Shown piece after piece: positions 1-7,182 of a DNA stretch of 18,489 nt. The notes under the pieces were generated by a model. That model made no database searches and was not told where the DNA came from. It worked only from the letters and a program-made list of their open reading frames with translations. This stretch comes from Synergistaceae bacterium (lineage in GTDB: Bacteria > Synergistota > Synergistia > Synergistales > Synergistaceae), in NCBI GenBank assembly GCA_030539135.1, contig JAUNSQ010000013.1, positions 1 through 18,489 of the forward strand. Reading direction: 5' to 3'. The position numbers and the translations under genes were made by a program. How positions within the stretch are numbered: the first letter of the stretch is position 1; every line of letters begins with the position of its first letter.

Positions 1-20
1 TTCAGCATATGGAGAAATTT

Positions 21-1301
21 TTATTTCAGCATGTTGACCACGCCGATGGAGAGCGCCGGGCAATACGTAAAGAGCATCAAGCAAGCGACCATAGCGACAA
101 ACGCCGGAATGATCTCTTTTGATATGCTCTCTATGCTCTCGCCGGATATGGCCGCGCCGACGAAGAGGTTGATGCCGTAAGGCGGCGAGACGAACCCGCA
201 GGCGAGGTTGACAGTGATGATAAGTCCGAAGTGTATCGGGTCGATGCCTATCATCTTGACGACGGGGAGCAGTATCGGCGTGAGTATGATGACCGCGGCG
301 ATGTTGTCGACGAAGCAGCCGAGTATCAGCAGGAAGATGTTTATGAGGAGGAGCAGCAGCACGGGGTTGTGCGCGAACTTCATCAGGTAGTCGGCTATCA
401 TTGGAGGTATCTGCGCCATCGCGAGGTAGCTCGCGAACCCCATCGAAAGGCCGATAAGGAACGTTGTAGCTCCGTTGATGAGCGCGGCTTGACACAGGCA
501 CTTGTAGAGCATGTTCCAATCTAGCTCCTTATAGACGAACTTGCCTATAAGGATGGAGTAGACGACCGCGCTGACAGCAGCTTCCGTCGGCGTGAATATG
601 CCGCCGTATATGCCGCCCAGTATGATGACTGGAACCATAAGGGCCCATATAGCTTCTTTAAAGGCGCGGGCTACCGTCTTGAACTTAGGACGTTCGCTCA
701 TGCTGACGTAATGCCTCTTTCTCGCCGTTATGTAGCAAACGAACATAAGCGCGAGGCCGAGTATTATACCTGGGACAATACCGGCGATGAACATGTCTCC
801 GATAGAGCACTGCGCGACCACGCAATAGATGACGAACGGTATGCTCGGCGGGATTATAACGCCTATAGTACCCGCCGCGGAGGTTATCGCCGCCGCGAAG
901 CTGGCGTCATATTTCTTTTCCTTCATCGACGGTATCATGAACGAGCCGATCGCGGAGACCGTCGCCGGGCCGGAGCCCGATATAGCCGCGAAGAACATAC
1001 AGGCCAGCACAGTCACCATGGCGAGCCCGCCCGTGATGAACCCAACAAGACTCTCCGCGAGGTCGACGAGGCGACGCGATATGCCGCCGTTGCACATAAG
1101 CGCCCCGGCGAGTACGAAGAATGGTATCGCGAGCAAAGGGAAGGAGTCCAGCCCCGTGACCGACTTCTGGGCCAGCATCACCATAGGGATATCCGACGTT
1201 AGCAGCATCGCGATGCCCGTGGACAGACCGATGGTTATGCCGATCGGAATGCTCAGCATTATCGTTATCAATAGTATTGAGAAGAGAAGTATAGCTTCCA
1301 T
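21..1301 (-). CDS. dctM: TRAP transporter large membrane subunit (DctM family)
   Basis: This is the large integral-membrane subunit of a tripartite ATP-independent periplasmic transporter. It forms the ion-coupled path that takes a solute from the binding protein into the cytoplasm. The 426 residues are hydrophobic almost throughout, as expected for the roughly 12 membrane segments of the family. Family-type stretches include the early PIGITIGLSTGIAMLL segment, GSGPATVSAIGS near residue 110, the IIPPSIPFV segment and the late LACGFVSPPYGINLF segment. The length is normal for DctM. The ATG is preceded by AGGCGG, and only 11 bp separate it from the dctQ stop, so the two are co-transcribed. It is the last gene of the leftward operon in view, and any terminator would lie outside the left edge. 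The substrate cannot be read from this subunit; the binding protein suggests a carboxylate. Confidence 0.95.
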   Translation of the reverse strand: MEAILLFSILLITIMLSIPIGITIGLSTGIAMLLTSDIPMVMLAQKSVTGLDSFPLLAIPFFVLAGALMCNGGISRRLVDLAESLVGFITGGLAMVTVLACMFFAAISGSGPATVSAIGSFMIPSMKEKKYDASFAAAITSAAGTIGVIIPPSIPFVIYCVVAQCSIGDMFIAGIVPGIILGLALMFVCYITARKRHYVSMSERPKFKTVARAFKEAIWALMVPVIILGGIYGGIFTPTEAAVSAVVYSILIGKFVYKELDWNMLYKCLCQAALINGATTFLIGLSMGFASYLAMAQIPPMIADYLMKFAHNPVLLLLLINIFLLILGCFVDNIAAVIILTPILLPVVKMIGIDPIHFGLIITVNLACGFVSPPYGINLFVGAAISGESIESISKEIIPAFVAMVACLMLFTYCPALSIGVVNMLK

Positions 1302-1312
1302 GTCAGCGCCGC

Positions 1313-1804
1313 CTAATCTACCGCCGGCGGTTCCGGCAGTCCATATTTATGAAGCTTGTATATCTCGACAGCGAGACGGACGCTCATCATAGCGCAGCCG
1401 ACGGGCAGGCAGGCGTAAGGCCATTCCATAGGGATGTCCATCGCGGGAGAAAACTGTCCCGTATCTACAAGGAAGAGCACCATCTGTGTTCCGTAGTATG
1501 TGAGCAGCGCGCTCGATACGAACCACGCGAACAAGACGAAATATTCAAGCGCGACGCGGGCCCTGCCCTTGAGCAGCCCCGCGAACATTTCAACCCTAAA
1601 ATGAGCCCGCTCACGGACGGCGTAGCTCGCGCCGACCCATGAGAGCCACAGGAATATATAGCGCGCCAGCTCCTCGCTCCACGAGAGCGAGTTGGCGAAC
1701 ACATAGCGCATGACGACCTGTATGAAGACAAGTATCGTCATGATCGCCATTGTGGCCGCGCAGAAATATTCCTCTAAGTTATCCAAAAACTTGCCTATGG
1801 TCAT
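1313..1804 (-). CDS. dctQ: TRAP transporter small membrane subunit (DctQ family)
   Basis: This is the small membrane subunit of the TRAP system, which pairs with DctM to make the permease. It has 163 residues and about four hydrophobic segments. The family-like stretch MRYVFANSLSWSEELARYIFLWLSWVG-type region is visible near residues 32-58 (RYVFANSLSWSEEL and the following helix), followed by a basic, polar turn. The ATG is preceded by GGAGAT at good spacing. It lies between dctP and dctM in the standard P-Q-M order. A hairpin with a T-run separates it from dctP, so its transcript level may be lower than that of dctP. Confidence 0.93.
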   Translation of the reverse strand: MTIGKFLDNLEEYFCAATMAIMTILVFIQVVMRYVFANSLSWSEELARYIFLWLSWVGASYAVRERAHFRVEMFAGLLKGRARVALEYFVLFAWFVSSALLTYYGTQMVLFLVDTGQFSPAMDIPMEWPYACLPVGCAMMSVRLAVEIYKLHKYGLPEPPAVD

Positions 1805-1822
1805 GTTAAATCTCCGTTTCCG

Positions 1823-1853
1823 AAAAATGCGCCCCTGCCGAGGCAGGAGCGCA
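1823..1853 (-). terminator. Hairpin plus T-run between dctP and dctQ (attenuating terminator)
   Basis: Read leftward, the arms TGCGCTCCTGCC and GGCAGGGGCGCA pair over 12 positions with one mismatch and a very short loop, and are followed at once by TTTTT. This is the form of a rho-independent terminator, but it lies inside the operon 23 bp after the dctP stop. The likely role is partial termination or protection of the dctP 3' end, giving more binding protein than permease. That role is inferred. Confidence 0.65.
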
Positions 1854-1875
1854 CAGAATGAATATCTTTTTCAGG

Positions 1876-2868
1876 TTATTTCTGGACTTTTGCCGCGATG
1901 TCCATTATCTCTTTGCCGAATACGCCTTCAAACTGTTTCGCGACTTCCTTTGACGCCGCGACGAACGGCTTCCTCTGGTCGGCTGTGAGTTCGTTGACCT
2001 TCAGCCCCTTCGCGATAAGGGCCTTCTTCGATTCCTGCTCATACGCTATCATCGTCTTACGCTGTGAGAGCGCCGTGTCCTTCGCGGCCTTCGTCACGAC
2101 GGCCTGGAGGTCCTTCGGGAGTTTATCCATGAACTTCTTGCTGAAGACGAGCATCTCGAACGAGAAGACATGTCCCGTCTCGGAGAGGTACTTCTGCACT
2201 TCGTAGAACTTGCCGTCGAGATAGAGCGCGTATGGTGCTTCCATAGCGTCGACAGTCTTCTGCTGGAGAGCAGTGTAGAGCTCGCCGTATGCGATAGGCG
2301 TCGGGTTGGCTCCGAGCTTCTTGAAGTATTCGATGTGGAGTTTGTTCTCCATCGTGCGGAGCTTTATGCCCTTGAGGTCCGCTGGTTTGTAGACGGGCTG
2401 TCTGTTGTTGGAGAGGTGGCGTGAGCCGTTCTCCATATAGCCGAGGACGAGCATCTGCTTGTCGGCGAGTATACTGTTGAGCTTCTTGCCAAGTATGCCG
2501 TCTACGGCTTCAAAGGCCGACTTTCTTGACGTGAAGAGGTAGGGCAGGTCGAGTATCTGCATCCTCTTATCGAACCCAGCCATCGCCGAGTTAGCGGGGA
2601 TAGCCATCTGTACGGTGTTCATCTGTACGGCTTCGCAGGACTCTCTGTCTCCGCCGAGCTGTCCGTTAGGATAAAGCTCGACTTTGATCTGCCCCTTTGA
2701 ATTGGCTTCAATCTGCTTCTTGAAAACCTTGTTGAGGGCTATCATTGTTGGGTGCGAGTCGGAGTCGACGCACGCCACCTTGATCGTGTACTTTGGGGCC
2801 GCGAAAGCCGCTCCTGCGAACACTGCTACGAACGCTGCAACTAAGAGTACCGCCATAAATTTCTTCAC
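1876..2868 (-). CDS. dctP: TRAP transporter solute-binding protein (DctP family)
   Basis: This is the periplasmic binding protein that captures the substrate for the DctQM permease. It has 330 residues. A signal peptide (KK, then a long Ala/Val/Leu core) ends with AFA, so cleavage is expected after about residue 23. Family motifs follow: YPNGQLGGDRE (66-76), ENGSRHLSNN (146-155), PADLKGIKLR (162-171), and YGELYTALQQKTVDAMEAP. R171 corresponds to the conserved arginine that in known TRAP binding proteins contacts a substrate carboxylate, so an organic or amino acid is likely. The start codon is GTG (minus-strand 2868-2866), chosen because GGGAGGAA lies just upstream and because it begins a complete signal peptide; the next in-frame ATG would cut into the signal. 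It is the first gene of the leftward operon. Confidence 0.95.
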   Translation of the reverse strand: MKKFMAVLLVAAFVAVFAGAAFAAPKYTIKVACVDSDSHPTMIALNKVFKKQIEANSKGQIKVELYPNGQLGGDRESCEAVQMNTVQMAIPANSAMAGFDKRMQILDLPYLFTSRKSAFEAVDGILGKKLNSILADKQMLVLGYMENGSRHLSNNRQPVYKPADLKGIKLRTMENKLHIEYFKKLGANPTPIAYGELYTALQQKTVDAMEAPYALYLDGKFYEVQKYLSETGHVFSFEMLVFSKKFMDKLPKDLQAVVTKAAKDTALSQRKTMIAYEQESKKALIAKGLKVNELTADQRKPFVAASKEVAKQFEGVFGKEIMDIAAKVQK

Positions 2869-2964
2869 TGATATTTCCTCCCTAGATTATGAAAAATTGA
2901 TTTATGAGTGCCAAAAATATTGAAACCACATTTGCCTATCGGAGCGCAGAATTTCAACGCTATG

Positions 2965-2992
2965 ATTTTACTACAATAAAGTGTTTTTGCAA
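2965..2992 (-). promoter_or_regulatory. Candidate sigma-70 promoter of the leftward TRAP operon
   Basis: On the minus strand TTGCAA (2992-2987) is followed after 16 bp by TAAAAT (2970-2965), about 100 bp before the dctP GTG. The surroundings are very AT-rich. The -35 box matches consensus at four of six positions and the -10 box at five of six. The 331-bp gap between dctP and the kinase gene also holds a short tandem repeat and a stem-loop, and no credible gene. Confidence 0.45.
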
Positions 2993-3059
2993 TAAAATAA
3001 TTTGGAAGGCGGAAATTACAACTGACGAACCAAGGTCAACGCCGGCTGAGCCCGCATAG

Positions 3060-3109
3060 ATCCACTGCGAGCAGACGGGGAAAAATCTACTGCGAGTATA
3101 GGGAGAAAG
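3060..3109. repeat. Two tandem imperfect 25-bp repeats
   Basis: Positions 3060-3084 and 3085-3109 are head-to-tail copies that agree at 19 of 25 positions, sharing ACTGCGAG and a G-rich then A-rich end. They lie in the non-coding gap between the dctP promoter candidate and the end of the kinase gene. No function is evident; they could be a duplicated regulator site or a chance duplication. Confidence 0.45.
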
Positions 3110-3135
3110 TACGCTGTGTTTTCTGTTTTATGTCT

Positions 3136-3158
3136 CGCCGCAGATTTTTAATGCGGCG
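3136..3158. other. GC-rich stem-loop downstream of the kinase gene
   Basis: CGCCGCA (3136-3142) and TGCGGCG (3152-3158) form a perfect 7-bp stem with a 9-nt AT-rich loop, about 42 bp beyond the kinase stop. Neither strand has a T-run after it, so it is not a typical rho-independent terminator. It may stabilise a 3' end. Confidence 0.35.
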
Positions 3159-3199
3159 TCCAGCGTCGTTAAGACTCCAGGTCGTAGTAATTTTATCGT

Positions 3200-4120
3200 C
3201 TAAAGATTTTTCCCTGGGAAGCTCTCGCAGGTGGGGGCCTCGACCTGTATCGTCCACGACGCCAAGTGTGTGCCGTATTCGACGGCCTCCGCGAGTGTCA
3301 GCCCGTGTATAAGGCCGACGACCGTGCCTGAGAAGAAGGCGTCGCCCGCGCCGCTCGAATCTACGACATCGGTCGGGAGAGCTGGACAGCATCCCTTTTC
3401 TCTGGCCCTTGCGTCGTAATATACCGAACCTTTCTCTCCCATTGTGATGACCATAGATGTGACGCCGAGCCGACTCGCCCCTTTAACAAGCACGTCGAGC
3501 ATATCTTCCGCACCGAAGGCCGTGAGGTCCCTTTCAAAGAGCCGTCCGGCCTCTACGTCGTTGCAGATGTAGCACTCCATGTTCCGCAGGAATTCGCGGT
3601 TCTTTAGGACCACCTCCATATTCCCCGTGATCCCGTAGACAGGTTTTGAATATTTCTTCGCGAGTTCGAGGACTTTGCCCGATATTTTCTCGTTGAGGTC
3701 GAGTTCCAGCACGACGCTGCCAGTCCGCGAGATGATCTCGTCGCCGAATTCGTCTATCGTCTTTTCTAGGATGGTGAGGTCTGGCATCTGCGATATAGAC
3801 GAGGCGAGCTCTCCGTTCTGGTCCATCACTGCGAGCCATATCCCCATGCCGGCCGCCTCCGCCGACTCCGTGTAACGCGTGTCAGCACCCTTATCGTTAA
3901 GACGCTGGAGTATCTCATGCCCCAGCGCGTTGTCGTCGACAGACGAGACGAAGGTAACTGGCAGTCCCGCCGTGGCTAAGTTCTCCGCCACGTTGCGCCC
4001 GACGCCGCCGTGTATGAATTTGACCTTGCCGACATTCCTGCCGAGCGGGTCGTATCTGTAAGCCGCGAAGCCTTTGCAGTCCACAAAAACTGTTCCTATA
4101 ACTGCCGTATCTGTTTTCAT
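3200..4120 (-). CDS. PfkB-family carbohydrate kinase, pseudouridine-kinase-like
   Basis: This is a ribokinase/PfkB-fold kinase of 306 residues that transfers phosphate from ATP to a sugar or nucleoside hydroxyl. The N-terminal GGVGRNVAENLA motif (about 38-49) and the preceding NVGKVKF are close to the matching part of E. coli PsuK, pseudouridine kinase. The C-terminal DSSGAGDAFFSG motif (about 254-265) supplies the anion hole and the catalytic Asp at about 260, and ICNDVEA gives the NxxE-type metal motif. I placed the start at the second Met (4120) because AGGAG lies 9 nt upstream of it; the ATG at 4129 directly abuts that AGGAG and cannot use it. No pseudouridine glycosidase (psuG) partner is nearby, so the substrate is uncertain. 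It is divergent from the next gene. Confidence 0.88.
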   Translation of the reverse strand: MKTDTAVIGTVFVDCKGFAAYRYDPLGRNVGKVKFIHGGVGRNVAENLATAGLPVTFVSSVDDNALGHEILQRLNDKGADTRYTESAEAAGMGIWLAVMDQNGELASSISQMPDLTILEKTIDEFGDEIISRTGSVVLELDLNEKISGKVLELAKKYSKPVYGITGNMEVVLKNREFLRNMECYICNDVEAGRLFERDLTAFGAEDMLDVLVKGASRLGVTSMVITMGEKGSVYYDARAREKGCCPALPTDVVDSSGAGDAFFSGTVVGLIHGLTLAEAVEYGTHLASWTIQVEAPTCESFPGKNL

Positions 4121-4243
4121 GCGGATCATCTCCTGCTTTCGGTGAAATATTTCAAACCAATTTTACCGCAGACGATATCTTTTTCACACAAATTTGTTTA
4201 TGATGTGCGTATAGCAAATCAAAATATTAGCGAGGTGAGCGCG
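4121..4243. promoter_or_regulatory. Divergent regulatory region with two short palindromes
   Basis: This 123-bp gap must hold the start signals for both the leftward kinase and the rightward unknown gene. It contains two perfect palindromes, TGAAATATTTCA (4143-4154) and ACAAATTTGT (4188-4197), either of which could bind a dimeric regulator. I could not find a promoter with convincing spacing on either strand. Confidence 0.35.
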
Positions 4244-4804
4244 ATGCTCCTGTCCGTAGATATAAGAGAGCTGGATGTATGCGTTGCGAAGTTGCAGTTT
4301 GCCAAGGGCTCCGATTGGGAGAAATGCCTGATGTTTCCGAGCGGGTCTGCGATAGAAGATTTTTATTCATGGGCCGACGGCGTCGCTGACAACATCTCAG
4401 TCGAGGCGTTCTTCGACATTCCCGCGCGCGGGATAAGCGGAGTTTTCGCCGGGTTTCGCGTCCCAGCCGAGAATTTTAAGGCGATAAAAACCATTGCGGA
4501 GGAGTTTGCCGCTTCGACGGGAGGATATGATCTCGCGTCTTTCATCAAAGCGGCGGACGAAGGCTGTGGCGGAGAAATGTTCTGCGCGGGGCCGGACTTC
4601 ATGGAACTTGGGGTAGTCAACTACTGGGTTTCTTTTGGAGCGCTGCGCTTCTGGAACGGGGAGGGCAACGCGGAAATGCGTCTGATGTCCGCGCTCGATA
4701 AAAATCCAAGATATCTTGGCAGACTGCCGGGAATCCCCGCGGTCGAATCTGGATATACGGCTCCTGTGCCTCACTGGGTCGGCGTGCCTGTCAGGTTGAA
4801 GTAA
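4244..4804 (+). CDS. Hypothetical protein, 186 aa, no recognised family
   Basis: I do not recognise this protein. It has 186 residues, no signal peptide and no membrane segment, so a soluble cytoplasmic protein is likely. Visible features are a Gly/Phe-rich stretch (DIPARGISGVFAGFRVP, about residues 58-74), a mixed helical region, a pair of Cys around GCGGEMFC and a Pro-rich end with HWVGVPVRLK. The reading frame extends further upstream, but that part is antisense to the kinase gene; the ATG at 4244 is preferred because GAGGTGA lies 5 nt before it and it leaves room for a promoter. It converges with the TauE/SafE gene, with only 6 bp between the two stops and no terminator between them. Its codon use looks like that of its neighbours, which supports it being real. 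Confidence 0.75.
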   Translation: MLLSVDIRELDVCVAKLQFAKGSDWEKCLMFPSGSAIEDFYSWADGVADNISVEAFFDIPARGISGVFAGFRVPAENFKAIKTIAEEFAASTGGYDLASFIKAADEGCGGEMFCAGPDFMELGVVNYWVSFGALRFWNGEGNAEMRLMSALDKNPRYLGRLPGIPAVESGYTAPVPHWVGVPVRLK

Positions 4805-4810
4805 GCAGGG

Positions 4811-5584
4811 CTACATGCTGTAGAGGTCGTACGCGATCTTTGCGAGCAGCATTGCTAGGACGAACATCACCATCGGTTTGATGAACTTGGAGCCCTTTGT
4901 GAGCGCGCACTGCGAGCCGAAATAGTTGCCGACGATGCCGCATGCCGCGGCCGGTACAGCTATCTTATATATTACGTTGCCGGCCAGCGCGAATGTGAGC
5001 AGAGAGGCGTAGTTCGACGCGAGGTTGAGTATCTTTGCGTTCCCAGAGGCCGTCTTGAGGTCAAACTTCATTAGCATTGAGAATGCTATTATTGCGAAGG
5101 TCCCGGTGCCGGGGCCGAACAGTCCGTCGTATCCACCGATAAGAAATCCGATGAAGAAAGCGAGCAGCGCGGCTTGAAACTTTCCAAGTGTCGACGAGAG
5201 GTCTTCTTCTCCAAAGTCGCGTTTCGCCATGATTATGACCGCCGCCGTTGGCAGAAGGAAGAGCATCATCGTCTTCAGCGTTTGGTCGCTGAGGAGCAGC
5301 GCTATCTTTGTGCCAAGCGCCGACCCGATGAACGAACCTACCGCGGCTATGAGGGCGGCCTTAACGTCGAGAGCCCCGCTCCTCCAGAATTTGAGAACGG
5401 CTACCGTTGTGCCGCAAGAGCCTGAGAATTTATTGCACCCTAAAGCGAAATGCGCTGGGATGCCCGCCGTCATGTAGGCTGGTATGGATATCGTGCCGCC
5501 GCCGCCCGCGACGGCGTCCACAAATCCTGCGAACCCAACCATGAAACATAAGAAGACCATAACGGGAAGACTTAAAGATACCAT
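4811..5584 (-). CDS. TauE/SafE family membrane permease
   Basis: This is an inner-membrane protein of the TauE/SafE (DUF81) family, whose members are linked to export of sulfite, sulfoacetate or related organic anions. It has 257 residues and about eight hydrophobic segments in two similar halves. The first half has GFVDAVAGGGGTISIPA and GCNKFSGSCGT; the second has GGYDGLFGPGTGTFAII and SGNAKILNLASNYASL. This doubled motif pattern is characteristic of the family. GGAGGA lies about 11 nt before the ATG. It lies 144 bp after the aminotransferase and its terminator on the same strand, so it is likely a separate transcript. The transported compound cannot be told from sequence. Confidence 0.92.
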   Translation of the reverse strand: MVSLSLPVMVFLCFMVGFAGFVDAVAGGGGTISIPAYMTAGIPAHFALGCNKFSGSCGTTVAVLKFWRSGALDVKAALIAAVGSFIGSALGTKIALLLSDQTLKTMMLFLLPTAAVIIMAKRDFGEEDLSSTLGKFQAALLAFFIGFLIGGYDGLFGPGTGTFAIIAFSMLMKFDLKTASGNAKILNLASNYASLLTFALAGNVIYKIAVPAAACGIVGNYFGSQCALTKGSKFIKPMVMFVLAMLLAKIAYDLYSM

Positions 5585-5670
5585 TTATAAATTTCTCCTC
5601 CAATATATATAAGACGAATTGATTTTACATCTAAATATCACGCGGCGGCTAACGTACGTATGTTTTAGGC

Positions 5671-5704
5671 AAAAAAGCGGAGCGCGCCGTTCTGCGCGCT
5701 CCGC
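5671..5704 (-). terminator. Rho-independent terminator after the aminotransferase gene
   Basis: GCGGAGCGCGC (5677-5687) and GCGCGCTCCGC (5694-5704) form a perfect 11-bp stem with a 6-nt loop. Read leftward, the stem is followed at once by TTTTTT. It lies 25 bp beyond the aminotransferase stop and should end that transcript before the TauE/SafE gene. Confidence 0.93.
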
Positions 5705-5728
5705 GAAAAGAAACTGGAATGGATGGTC

Positions 5729-6904
5729 CTAGAGTTTTTCGACGGCCTCTTTGATGCGCCTTAGCCCCTCTTCGATATATTCGTAAGAGCGACAGTAGGC
5801 GATCCTTATATGGCCCGGCGCTCCGAACGCCTCTCCGGGGACTGTGGATACTCCGGCTTCTTCGAGGAGCCACGAGCAGAACTTGTACCCGTCCATGCCG
5901 AGCGACGCTATCCTTGGGAACGCGTAGAACGCTCCGGCTGGCACGGCGTGCTCAAAGCCCTTTATACGTCCAAGGCCCTCCATGACCATGTCGCGGCGGC
6001 GTTTGTACTCGGCTATCATGACTTTGACGTCGGCGTCGGCGTTCTTCAGGGCGTTAACGACCCCGGCCTGCGCGAAAGCCGTGGCGCATGTCGTGAGGTT
6101 TTGATGGCATTTGTTCGCGTAGGGTTTCATGTCCTCGGGGCAGATGAGCCAGCCGACGCGCCACCCCGTCATCGACCATGTCTTTGACGCGGCGGATATC
6201 GTTATGGTCTGTTCCGCCATTCCGGGGAGGCTCGCGATGGGGACGTGCTCGCCGTCGTAGAGGAATTTCTCGTAGCACTCGTCTGAGATGACCCAAAGGC
6301 CGTTCTCTTTGGCGAACTCGGCGATCTCTTCAAGGTCTTTGCGCGTGAGGACCGCGCCGCTTGGGTTGTTGGGAGAGTTTATGAGCAGTATCTTGCTCTT
6401 GGGGGTGATCGCCGCGCGAAGGTCGTCGACCTTGAGGCGGAACCCGTTCTCCATACTTGTGTGGACTTCCTTTATCACTCCGCCGGCTATCGCTATCTCG
6501 TCGGCGTAGGCTGGGAAGTATGGCGTTGGAACGATGACTTCGTCGCCAGGTTCGAGTATCGAAAGGAATGAATTGGCAAGCGCCTCTATCGCGCCCGACG
6601 TTATCACTATGTTTTTGTTAGGGTCTACGTTCATCCCGTACTCCCTCGCGTATTTTTCAGCGACGGCCGTCCGGAGCGCGAGCGTTCCGGCCATGTCCGT
6701 ATAATGAACGTCTCCCGATTTTAGTGCAGAAATCGCGGCGTCTTTTGCGCACTGCGGAGAGTCGAAATCAGGGCGGCCTATCTCCATGTGGATAATGCTT
6801 CTGCCCTGTGACTCAAGCTCGTCCGCGCGGCCTAATATCTCCCTTATGCCGCCGGTCATTTTGATCGACGACATCCTTGTGTTCGGAAATCTTGTTTTTG
6901 ACAT
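5729..6904 (-). CDS. Class I/II pyridoxal-phosphate aminotransferase
   Basis: This is a fold-type I aminotransferase of the aspartate aminotransferase superfamily, moving an amino group between an amino acid and a 2-oxo acid in the cytoplasm. It has 391 residues, a normal length. Visible motifs are GRPDFDSP near 43-50, SPNNPSG (177-183), ISDECY with Asp near 208 that contacts the cofactor nitrogen, and SAASKTWSMTGWRVGW with the cofactor-binding Lys at about 241. The C-terminal GHIRIAYCRS holds the Arg expected to bind the substrate carboxylate. GAGGTGA lies 6 nt before the ATG. It is transcribed alone and ends in a strong terminator. The preferred amino acid cannot be fixed from sequence. Confidence 0.92.
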   Translation of the reverse strand: MSKTRFPNTRMSSIKMTGGIREILGRADELESQGRSIIHMEIGRPDFDSPQCAKDAAISALKSGDVHYTDMAGTLALRTAVAEKYAREYGMNVDPNKNIVITSGAIEALANSFLSILEPGDEVIVPTPYFPAYADEIAIAGGVIKEVHTSMENGFRLKVDDLRAAITPKSKILLINSPNNPSGAVLTRKDLEEIAEFAKENGLWVISDECYEKFLYDGEHVPIASLPGMAEQTITISAASKTWSMTGWRVGWLICPEDMKPYANKCHQNLTTCATAFAQAGVVNALKNADADVKVMIAEYKRRRDMVMEGLGRIKGFEHAVPAGAFYAFPRIASLGMDGYKFCSWLLEEAGVSTVPGEAFGAPGHIRIAYCRSYEYIEEGLRRIKEAVEKL

Positions 6905-7182
6905 TTATATCACCTCAAGTTTAGTTTTATTGATACTATTGATTTTATGTTAAAGCCGGTGTATATTTCTTACTCGTCAGGCGGTTATCATGCAGCCGCC
7001 TAAGAGTATCTTATCACTATTTATTATGATACCAGCAAGCTGTGCATATTAAACATCTAGTTTTTAGAAAATGTTGGATTATATATTAAATATGATGTAT
7101 CATTTTAGCATGTTAACAATGTCTCGGAAATAACGATTTTCGCAAAATCACCAAATAATCTAATCAGTGGAGGAACAGGAAA
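6905..7182. promoter_or_regulatory. Divergent control region between aminotransferase and second TRAP operon
   Basis: This 278-bp AT-rich gap holds the start signals for both flanking transcripts. It contains a 6-bp GC stem (AGGCGG 6979-6984 with CCGCCT 6996-7001), and an interrupted inverted repeat ATGAT-GT-ATCAT about 85 bp before dctP that could be an operator. TATAT-rich stretches lie around 7080-7095, but no -35/-10 pair has good spacing. GGAGG lies before the dctP ATG. No gene is seen here. Confidence 0.35.

Noticed and set aside
711..1202. Long plus-strand open frame (163 codons) opposite the first dctM
   Set aside because: It is rich in Arg, Glu, Asp and His in runs, the usual mirror of a hydrophobic membrane gene on the other strand.
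4010..4243. A longer N-terminus for the 186-aa unknown protein
   Set aside because: The extra part is antisense to the kinase gene and the divergent gap; a good ribosome site marks the ATG at 4244.
6979..7001. The AGGCGG/CCGCCT stem as a terminator
   Set aside because: It lies upstream of both flanking genes, has only 6 bp and an 11-nt loop, and no T-run on either side.
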